DNA of 64,000 nt, from contig PLJC01000026.1 of assembly GCA_003139545.1 (NCBI GenBank), positions 62,001 to 126,000 of the forward strand, read 5' to 3'. Positions 58,078 through 64,000 of this stretch are shown here, in pieces (position 1 is the stretch's first letter; every line of letters begins with the position of its first letter). The translations under genes and the position numbers were made by a program. The stretch comes from Actinomycetota bacterium. GTDB lineage: Bacteria > Actinomycetota > Thermoleophilia > Gaiellales > Gaiellaceae. The notes under the pieces were generated by a model. That model saw only the letters and a list, made by a program, of their open reading frames with translations, was not told the origin of the DNA and ran no database searches.

Positions 58078-59001
58078 GTGAGGCGTTGGCTGCGACGGAT
58101 CGGAATCGGGCTCGCGGCCCTCGTCCTTGCGCTCACAGCCGCGTCGCTCGCCTACAACGCCGCCACGGCCGGGCGCGACGTCGCGGCCTCGAAGCTGTAC
58201 GCCGGCCCGTACACGGAGGTGGACGGGACGCAGCTCGCGTACCGCCACTGGGGCACGCACGGCACGCCGATCGTCCTGATCGGCGGCTTCATCGAGCCCT
58301 CGTGGGTGTGGCACGAGGTCGGCCCGCTCCTCGGCCGCACGCACCGGGTGTATGCCGTCGACCTCCCGCCGTTCGGCTACTCGCAGCGGCGCGGGCCGTT
58401 CACGCTCGCGCACTGGACGGAGCTCGTCCAGGGCTTCGACTCCCGTCTCGACATCCACCGGCCGGTGCTCGTCGGCCATTCGCTCGGCGCCGCGGTCGCC
58501 GTCTCCGTGGCGACGAAGTCGCCGCGCACCGTCGCCGGCATCGTGCTCCTCGACGGCGACGCGCTCCCGGGCGGAGGCGCAGCCGGGTGGCTCTCACATC
58601 TGCTCGTCCCGCCCTGGTACACGAGCGTCTATCGCATCGCGACCGGCTGGGACTGGATCGTCCGCAAGGGGCTCGACAACGCCTGGGGCTCGAGCACGCC
58701 ACCGTTCACCAAGGCGTTCATCGACGAGTGGCAGCGGCCGTTCCGCGTCAGCGGCACGGCCGCAGCGTTCGCGTCGATGCTCGGCCACGGCATCCAGGGC
58801 GTGTCGACGGCGACGATCGCAAGCGTCTCCGTGCCGAGGCTCGTCATCTGGGGCAGCCACGACACGGTCGACTCGGTCTCCGCCGGGCGAGAGACGGCCG
58901 CGCTCATGCATGCGCCGTTCGTCGAGATCCCCGGCGCCGGCCACCTCTCGATGCTCGCTCGGCCGGCGCTCGTCGCGCGGGCGATCGAGCGGCTCAGGTA
59001 A
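58078..59001 (+). CDS. Membrane-anchored alpha/beta hydrolase
   Basis: A 307-residue protein with an N-terminal anchor helix (residues 8-27). The hydrolase core has the oxyanion block LIGGFIEPSWVW, nucleophile elbow VGHSLGAAVA, Asp in WGSHDTVDS and His in GAGHLSML. It belongs to the general haloperoxidase/epoxide-hydrolase-like group; substrate unknown. GTG start. Confidence 0.87.
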   Translation: MRRWLRRIGIGLAALVLALTAASLAYNAATAGRDVAASKLYAGPYTEVDGTQLAYRHWGTHGTPIVLIGGFIEPSWVWHEVGPLLGRTHRVYAVDLPPFGYSQRRGPFTLAHWTELVQGFDSRLDIHRPVLVGHSLGAAVAVSVATKSPRTVAGIVLLDGDALPGGGAAGWLSHLLVPPWYTSVYRIATGWDWIVRKGLDNAWGSSTPPFTKAFIDEWQRPFRVSGTAAAFASMLGHGIQGVSTATIASVSVPRLVIWGSHDTVDSVSAGRETAALMHAPFVEIPGAGHLSMLARPALVARAIERLR

Positions 59002-59872
59002 CCGGACCGCGCAGCGCGTCGGCCGACGGCACGAAGTAGTACGCACCCGTCAAGGGACGCGAATAGCGCGTGAGCGCGTCGCGCGCACCGGTCTTCAGCC
59101 CGGCCATGCTCTCGAGCATCGCCTCGAGCGGGCGCTGCTCGGCGCTGAAACCGACGAACATCGTTCCGTGGTCGGTGACCGTCCCGTACGGCATGTTGCG
59201 GCGGAAGATCTTCCCGAAGTCGTCCTGGTCAGTACTGGCTACGTGCGAGTCCGCGGGCTTGTCCTCGAGTTCGAGGCTGTCGAGCTTGCGGCGGCCGATG
59301 ACGAGCTCCTGCTCCTCCACCGGGAGTAACTCCCATGCAGCCGTGTCGTGCGGCCATTTCTGCAGGAGCAGGATCGTGCCGCCCGCGCCCGGCCGGCCCT
59401 CCGGCACGAGCATGATCTCCGGCGCCTCGATCAGCGTGGGATTCTCGGTGCCGTCGACGAAGCCGGTGAGGTCGCGGTCGTGCTGGTATGGCCAGCTCGA
59501 CGTCTCATCCGCGACCGAAGCCAACGGCGCGAGCTCGGCGATGGCCGCCCGCGCGACGTCGAAGACGACGTCGTAGCTCGCGCCTGACAGCCACAGCACG
59601 GCGTCGTGCTGCGTCGCCGGCATGACGAAACCGTCGATGCCCACGAGATCGGCGTCGAACCCGGCGACGCCGTCGGGCGAGTCGTCCGGAGCGACGGCCC
59701 GCCAGAGCTCCGGACGGAAGCCGGCGACGAGATTGACGCCGCCCATCGTCGTGCGCGGCTCGCGCAGCGACGCGATCGCCGCCACCAGTCCGTCGCCGTC
59801 GCGGGCGTCGAACTCGAGATACGCGTGCGACGGGGTCCCGAGTGCGAAGATGCCGCTCTGAGGAAACCTCAC
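58994..59872 (-). CDS. DyP-type haem peroxidase
   Basis: A 292-residue dye-decolorising peroxidase. The catalytic Asp lies in the signature FVDGTENPT near residue 135; the proximal His is expected in KWPHDTAAW or the FRRNMPYG region (KIFRRNMPYG precedes the haem Arg). No Tat signal is present, so it may be cytosolic or encapsulin-loaded; no encapsulin gene is in the window. GTG start with TACGAT 6 nt upstream. Confidence 0.9.
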   Translation of the reverse strand: MRFPQSGIFALGTPSHAYLEFDARDGDGLVAAIASLREPRTTMGGVNLVAGFRPELWRAVAPDDSPDGVAGFDADLVGIDGFVMPATQHDAVLWLSGASYDVVFDVARAAIAELAPLASVADETSSWPYQHDRDLTGFVDGTENPTLIEAPEIMLVPEGRPGAGGTILLLQKWPHDTAAWELLPVEEQELVIGRRKLDSLELEDKPADSHVASTDQDDFGKIFRRNMPYGTVTDHGTMFVGFSAEQRPLEAMLESMAGLKTGARDALTRYSRPLTGAYYFVPSADALRGPVT

Positions 59873-59878
59873 GCAGGC

Positions 59879-59884
59879 ATCGTA
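59879..59884 (-). promoter_or_regulatory. Leaderless -10 box TACGAT
   Basis: TACGAT stands 6 nt before the GTG of the DyP peroxidase; identical in sequence and spacing to the box at 42134. Confidence 0.5.
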
Positions 59885-59923
59885 TGGGGGGCGAGTGCGT
59901 ACGGATCCAGGAGGAGGCACGCG

Positions 59924-60763
59924 ATGATTTCCGACCACGAGCTCGCACAGGTCGAGCGGGCGAACGCGTCGACGAAGACGCCGGTCGTGTTCGTGCACGG
60001 CCTCTGGTTGCTCCCGTCCAGCTGGGATCGTTGGGCCGCGTTCTTCGAGGAAGCCGGCTACGTCGCCGTCCAGCCGGGCTGGCCCGACGACCCGCAAACG
60101 GTCGCCGAGGCGAAGGCGCACCCGGAGGTGTTCGCCGGCAAGGGCATCGGCGAGATCGCCGGCCACCAGGAGGCGATCATCCGCAAGCTCACGCGCAAGC
60201 CGGTCGTCATCGGGCACTCGTTCGGCGGCCTGCTGACCGAGATCCTCGCCGGCCGTGGGCTCGCAGCCGCGTCGGTCGCGATCAGCCCGGCGCCGTTCCG
60301 CGGCGTGCTGCCGCTGCCGATCTCGGCGCTGCGCTCGGCGAGCGTCGCCCTCAAGAATCCGACCAACTGGAACAAGGCCGTTCCGCTCACGTACGACCAG
60401 TTCCGGTACAGCTTCGCGAACGCCGTCGGCGAGGACGAGGCGAAGGAGCTGTACCTCGGCTACTCCGTCCCCGGCCCGGCCGAACCGCTCTTCCAGGCGG
60501 CGGCCGCGAACTTCAATCCGTGGTCGGAAGCGAAGGTGGACACGAAGAACCCGGAGCGTGGGCCGATGCTGATCGTCTCGGCGGACTCGGACCACACCGT
60601 TCCGTGGGCGATCGCGAACGCTTCGTACAAGAAGGAAGCGAAGAACTCGGGCGTGACCGAGATCGTGAAGATGACCGGCCGCGGCCACGCACTCGTCATC
60701 GACAACGGCTGGCGCGAGGTGGCCGAGACGGCGCTCGCGTTCGTCAGGAGGTTCGCACAGTGA
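59924..60763 (+). CDS. Alpha/beta hydrolase (haloperoxidase-like)
   Basis: A 279-residue hydrolase. VFVHGLWLLPSSWDRWAAFF is the oxyanion loop, IGHSFGGLLT the nucleophile elbow, SADSDHTVPW the acid and GRGHALVID the histidine. The conserved PGWPDDP and PFRGVLPLPI segments match an actinobacterial group often called non-haem chloroperoxidase. Strong ribosome site AGGAGGAG 8 nt before the ATG. It starts an operon with DUF2630 and NDH-2 genes. Confidence 0.9.
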   Translation: MISDHELAQVERANASTKTPVVFVHGLWLLPSSWDRWAAFFEEAGYVAVQPGWPDDPQTVAEAKAHPEVFAGKGIGEIAGHQEAIIRKLTRKPVVIGHSFGGLLTEILAGRGLAAASVAISPAPFRGVLPLPISALRSASVALKNPTNWNKAVPLTYDQFRYSFANAVGEDEAKELYLGYSVPGPAEPLFQAAAANFNPWSEAKVDTKNPERGPMLIVSADSDHTVPWAIANASYKKEAKNSGVTEIVKMTGRGHALVIDNGWREVAETALAFVRRFAQ

Positions 60764-61002
60764 ACGATCCACAGATCCACAGCTCGATCGAACAGCTCGT
60801 CGCCGAGGAGCACGAGCTGTGGGAGCGCGAGTCGTCGGGGAACGCCACCGAGGACGACCAGCGCCGGCTCAAGACGGTGCAGGTGTCGCTCGACCAGTGC
60901 TGGGACCTGCTCCGCCAGCGGCGCGCGCGGCGCGACGCGGGGCTCGATCCGGACGCGGCGGAGGAGCGTTCGCCGAACGTGGTCGAGGGCTACCAGCAGT
61001 AG
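60760..61002 (+). CDS. DUF2630-family protein
   Basis: An 80-residue helical protein: IHSSIEQLVAEEHELWERE and LKTVQVSLDQCWDLLRQRRA with the acidic end typical of DUF2630, a family frequent in actinobacteria with unknown function. The GTG overlaps the hydrolase stop by 4 nt, and the next gene starts in its stop (TAGTG). Confidence 0.87.
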   Translation: MNDPQIHSSIEQLVAEEHELWERESSGNATEDDQRRLKTVQVSLDQCWDLLRQRRARRDAGLDPDAAEERSPNVVEGYQQ

Positions 61003-62258
61003 TGCACCGCGTCGTCGTCGTCGGAGGAGGCTTCGGCGGCCTCCAGGCGGCGCTTGCGCTTCGGCATGCGCCGGTCGAGCTGACGCTCCTCGACCGGCGG
61101 AACTTCCACCTCTTCCAGCCGCTGACGTATCAAGTGGCGACCGGCGCGCTGTCGCCGGGGGAGATCGCGTATCCGCTGCGCGCGATCTTCACGCGCGACC
61201 GCAACGTCCGCGTCCTCCTCGCGGAGGTAGCGGACTTCGATCTCGACGCACACGAGTTGCAGCTGCGTTCGGTCGGCGACGTCCCGGCGCCGGCGACGCT
61301 CGGGTACGACACGCTCATCGTCGCCGGGGGCTCGCGCTACTCGTACTTCGGCCATGACGACTGGAGCGAGCACGCCGCCGAGGTGAAGTCGCTCGAGAGC
61401 GCGCTCGTCGTGCGCAGCCGGCTCCTCAGCGCCTTCGAGGCGGCCGAGGAGGAGCAGGACGCGGATCGCCGCGCTGCATGGCTGACCTTCGTCGTCGTCG
61501 GCGCCGGCCCGACCGGCGTCGAGATGGCAGGACAGATCGGCGAGCTCGCGCGCGACACGCTGCGGCACGACTTCCGCGCGATCGACCCTCGTGACGCGCG
61601 CATCCTGCTCGTGGAGGTGGCCGACCGCGTGCTGACGACGTTCCCGCCGTCGCTGTCGGCGAAGGCGGCGCGCTCACTCGAGAAGCTCGGCGTGACGGTG
61701 CTCACCGGTCGCACCGTCACCGGCATCGACGCGGAGAGCGTGACCGTCGACGACGAGCGCATCCCCTCGCGCACCGTCGTGTGGGCCGCCGGGGTGACGG
61801 CGTCGAGTCTCGCAGCGCGACTGGGCGAGCTCACGAATGCCGAACGCGACCGCGCGGGCCGCGTCACCGTCGAGCCGGACCTGACGCTTCCGGGGCATCC
61901 GGAGGTGTTCGCGCTCGGCGACATGGTGCGACTGCACGACCGCGTCCTGCCCGGCGTCGCGCCCGTCGCGATGCAGCAGGGCCGCTACGCCGCGCGCGTC
62001 GTACGCGACCGGCTGCGCGGGAAAGAAAGCGCGCCGTTCCGCTACCGCGACAAGGGGAACCTCGCGACGATCGGCCGCGCCGCCGCAGTCGCCGACATCA
62101 AGGGGCTCCGGCTCAGTGGCTTTCTCGCGTGGGCGGCGTGGCTCGTCGTGCACCTCTGGTACCTCGTCGGCTTCCAGAACCGCATCCTCGTGTTCATCCG
62201 CTGGTCGGTCAGCTTCGCCACGCACGGCCGCGGCGCGCGGCTCATTACGAACTCCTAG
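61002..62258 (+). CDS. Type II NADH dehydrogenase-like flavoprotein (NDH-2)
   Basis: A 418-residue pyridine-nucleotide-dependent flavoprotein. VVVVGGGFGGLQAALALRH binds FAD, NFHLFQPLTYQVATGALSPG is a strong NDH-2 signature, FVVVGAGPTGVEMAGQIGEL binds NADH, and the C-terminal amphipathic/hydrophobic stretch (LAWAAWLVVHLWYLVGF, late) should dock on the membrane. It transfers electrons from NADH to quinone without pumping protons. Last gene of its unit. Confidence 0.92.
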   Translation: MHRVVVVGGGFGGLQAALALRHAPVELTLLDRRNFHLFQPLTYQVATGALSPGEIAYPLRAIFTRDRNVRVLLAEVADFDLDAHELQLRSVGDVPAPATLGYDTLIVAGGSRYSYFGHDDWSEHAAEVKSLESALVVRSRLLSAFEAAEEEQDADRRAAWLTFVVVGAGPTGVEMAGQIGELARDTLRHDFRAIDPRDARILLVEVADRVLTTFPPSLSAKAARSLEKLGVTVLTGRTVTGIDAESVTVDDERIPSRTVVWAAGVTASSLAARLGELTNAERDRAGRVTVEPDLTLPGHPEVFALGDMVRLHDRVLPGVAPVAMQQGRYAARVVRDRLRGKESAPFRYRDKGNLATIGRAAAVADIKGLRLSGFLAWAAWLVVHLWYLVGFQNRILVFIRWSVSFATHGRGARLITNS

Positions 62259-62303
62259 CTCCACCTCATCCTGCGCTTATGCGCGCCGGAGAGACTCTCT
62301 CCA

Positions 62304-62593
62304 TGACGAGAATCGAGAGACAACACCACATCGAGCGTCTCCTCGACCAGATCCGCGACGGTGTCGGCGACCTCGAACAGCTACGGGTGCGCGGCGTCCG
62401 CGGCCGTCCGCTTGTCGAGCGCGAGACCGAGATCGCTGCGAGCCGAACGCAGCTCGCTGCGATCGTCGCTCAGGCGACCGACGACGACGCGCGCACAACC
62501 AGCTCGACCGGAAGGACGGTCGTCCGCACCGCAGCCGCCGGCCGCTCGAGGAGATCGACGGCACACTCGGCCGCGATCGTCCCGAGCTCGTGA
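62304..62593 (+). CDS. Doubtful small open frame overlapping the LacI gene end
   Basis: A frame of 96 codons beginning MTRIERQHHIERLLDQIRDG, helical and acidic/basic, overlapping the last 124 nt of the opposed LacI gene. The first 55 codons have normal coding character; the overlapping part is Arg/Ser/Ala-rich as in shadow frames. No ribosome site. It may be a small gene with an extended end or chance. Confidence 0.25.
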
Positions 62594-63441
62594 CGATCCT
62601 GGCGGATGGTCGTGAGCGGCGGATGCGCAAGCGCCGCCGCCTCGAGATCGTCGAAGCCGACGACGGCGACGTCGCGCCCCGGCCGCCGGCCTGATTCCCA
62701 GATCGCCTGCAGCGCCGCGAGCGCCATCAGGTCGGAGCCGGCGACGATGGCCGTCGGTGGCTCGTCGAGCGCGAGCAATTCGCACGCCTCGCGGTAGCCG
62801 GACGCAGACGAGAAGTCGCCGTACCGCACGTATTCCTCCGCCGGGTTTTGGGACATGCGAAACGCCTCGAGCCGCTCGGCGCCCGCGAAGGTGTTGAGCG
62901 CACCGGCGATGTGCGCGATCCGGCGATGACCGAGTGCGTGCAAATGCGCGAGCGCGATGCGAACGCCTCCCGCATGGTCGGAGCCGACGAAGGCCACGCT
63001 CTCTCCCGCGCAGCGGACGTCGACACCGACGAGCGGCAGGCCGCGCTCGGTGAGGTCGAGCACGACCGGATCATCGACGTCGACGCCGATGACGACCGCG
63101 GCGTCGAAGCGGTGCGCGCCGCCCGCGTCCTGCAGCAAGAGCGGCTCGTAGCCGAGCTGGCCCAGGCGACGCGAAATCGCGGACAGCACCTTCCCGAAGA
63201 ACATCAGCGACAGGTCGCGATGCCCCGCGTTGTCGCCGACGACCACGCCGACGAGGCGCGTCCGCTGCGATGCGAGCGCGCGGCCGACCGAGTCCACGCT
63301 GTAGCCAAGCTCGGACGCGGCCTCCTGCACGCGCTCGCGTGTCGTCTCGCGCACGTCTCCCTTCTCGTTGAGCACGCGCGACACGGTCGCGATCGAGACG
63401 CCTGCGCGTTGCGCGACGTCGTGAATGGTGGCCCGGGTCAC
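62470..63441 (-). CDS. LacI-family transcriptional regulator
   Basis: A 323-residue regulator. The N-terminal helix-turn-helix is complete (TIHDVAQRAGVSIATVSRVL and the hinge VDSVGRALASQRTRLVGV); the periplasmic-binding-like domain follows (DLSLMFFGKVLSAISRRLGQ, late GSDLMALAALQAIWESGRRPG, AVVGFDDLEAAALAHPPLTT). It presumably senses a sugar. The GTG overlaps the upstream stop by 4 nt. Any link to the uronate genes 45 kb away is only guesswork. Confidence 0.92.
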   Translation of the reverse strand: MTRATIHDVAQRAGVSIATVSRVLNEKGDVRETTRERVQEAASELGYSVDSVGRALASQRTRLVGVVVGDNAGHRDLSLMFFGKVLSAISRRLGQLGYEPLLLQDAGGAHRFDAAVVIGVDVDDPVVLDLTERGLPLVGVDVRCAGESVAFVGSDHAGGVRIALAHLHALGHRRIAHIAGALNTFAGAERLEAFRMSQNPAEEYVRYGDFSSASGYREACELLALDEPPTAIVAGSDLMALAALQAIWESGRRPGRDVAVVGFDDLEAAALAHPPLTTIRQDRHELGTIAAECAVDLLERPAAAVRTTVLPVELVVRASSSVA

Positions 63442-64000
63442 CGCAGCGTGATCGCGGCGAGAAGGCCGCCGACTCCCGCCTCCGACGAACCGTGCCAGCG
63501 GTGCGGGCCGGCAGCCGCGAAGAGCGTCGTACGCGGGCCGCTCATCCCGCCCGTGCCGAAGGCGATTCCCCACACGCCGGGCACCTGCACGGAAAGTGCC
63601 CCGTCCGGCTCCCAGCCCTCGCTCGTGCGTGCGAAGGCGAGGATCTTGCCGCTGCCGAAGTTCGCGACGAGCACATCGCCGCCGAAACGCCCGAACCCGT
63701 TCGGCGCGAGCGCGACGCCCCACGGCTCGTCGAGCGCCTTCGTCGTCGCGACGTGCGCGACGAAGCGCCCCTGAAGGTCGAACTCGTCGACGACGCCGCC
63801 GGTCGGCGAGTCGTTGCCGTCCACCGGCGCCGGCTGTGCGTACGTGACGAAGATGCGCTTTCCGATAGCGGAGATGCCGAACGGCGAGTACCCCACCGGC
63901 AGCGTCTTGTCGACGAAACGAGCGGGGACGCGATGCCAGCGCGAGTCGTAGACGATCACGCGCCCTTTGTGGAAGTCGGTCGCATACAGCCGGCCGCCCG
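63438..64000 (-). CDS. TIGR03118-family secreted NHL/beta-propeller protein, C-terminal part
   Basis: The last 187 codons of a gene that continues beyond the window end. LYATDFHKGRVIVYDSRW, KRIFVTYAQPAPVDGNDSP, VDEFDLQGRFVAHVAT and FGGDVLVANFGSGKI are the recurring blocks of TIGR03118 propeller proteins, usually secreted. It overlaps the LacI start by 4 nt. The start is outside the window. Confidence 0.72.
   Translation of the reverse strand, partial: GGRLYATDFHKGRVIVYDSRWHRVPARFVDKTLPVGYSPFGISAIGKRIFVTYAQPAPVDGNDSPTGGVVDEFDLQGRFVAHVATTKALDEPWGVALAPNGFGRFGGDVLVANFGSGKILAFARTSEGWEPDGALSVQVPGVWGIAFGTGGMSGPRTTLFAAAGPHRWHGSSEAGVGGLLAAITLR

Noticed and set aside
1..64000. tRNA, rRNA, CRISPR array, insertion sequence, integrase or replication origin
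   Set aside because: No clover-leaf, rRNA motif, regular repeat-spacer array, transposase, integrase or DnaA-box cluster was recognised in reading either strand; this is a reading by eye, not a covariance or repeat search.

Overview
The window is GC-rich, densely coding DNA from what is most likely an actinobacterium, probably a deep-branching soil lineage of the Thermoleophilia type (Gaiellales or Solirubrobacterales). The assignment is inferred from several traits seen together. There are F420-linked proteins (an F420-reductase-like protein, a luciferase-like oxidoreductase, a deazaflavin-dependent nitroreductase). GTG and TTG starts are very common. A LuxR-type ATPase regulator and SRPBCC/DUF1801/ArsR operons are present. 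A recurring leaderless promoter pattern places a TANNNT box 6-7 nt before the start codon. No rRNA, tRNA, CRISPR array, prophage or insertion sequence was recognised, and no stretch over 300 bp lacks a gene.

Layout. 1-5.0 kb: end of an alditol oxidase, an epimerase, an aldo/keto reductase, a small hydrolase and a KimA-like potassium transporter. 5.0-9.7 kb: a WYL regulator, two secreted proteins meeting at a hairpin that carries both stop codons, and a membrane histidine kinase. 9.6-12.5 kb: a LysR regulator divergent from a VOC/muconolactone-isomerase pair, then an NlpC/P60 hydrolase. 12.6-20.0 kb: sugar and uronate metabolism (two TIM-barrel isomerases, a Gfo/Idh/MocA oxidoreductase, a mannonate-oxidoreductase-like SDR, glucuronate isomerase UxaC) next to a LuxR-family ATPase regulator. 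20.1-24.8 kb: a six-gene overlapping operon (F420-reductase-like protein, two tandem metallo-beta-lactamase paralogues, an esterase, an isochorismatase-like hydrolase, an AlkA-type glycosylase).

24.9-31.3 kb: secreted DUF5666-like protein, a truncated Cys-Met-Arg repeat protein, a stress-like protein, an ArsR/DUF1801/SRPBCC operon, a cyclic-nucleotide-domain flavoprotein without the thioredoxin-reductase disulfide, and a hybrid PAS histidine kinase. 31.4-34.2 kb: a membrane protein, a ParB-like protein, an aquaporin and an NTF2-like protein. 34.2-44.8 kb: a putative peptide or modified-amino-acid utilisation region (LLM oxidoreductase, M24 peptidase, complete family-5 ABC importer, RidA, an FAD amine oxidase) followed by a geranylgeranyl-reductase-type flavoprotein. 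44.9-49.5 kb: a glycan cluster (49-aa basic protein, GT4 fusion, GH130, opposed GT4). 49.6-54.4 kb: an MFS exporter, a previously hidden 51-codon alcohol dehydrogenase remnant, a UBP zinc finger with DUF5996, a nitroreductase and a glycerol kinase. 54.4-64.0 kb: a large secreted repeat protein translationally coupled to the kinase, two hydrolases, a DyP peroxidase, DUF2630, an NDH-2-type dehydrogenase, a LacI regulator and the end of a TIGR03118 protein.

The most noteworthy structural points are: three genes whose best start codon is not ATG, GTG or TTG (ACG, ATC, CTG); three consecutive operon genes of two unrelated folds that share a C-terminal tail; an ArsR operator embedded in the first codons of its own gene; stop codons of opposing genes interlocked in CTAG or a hairpin; and the alcohol dehydrogenase relic. 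All functional calls are by reading the sequence; no database search was run.
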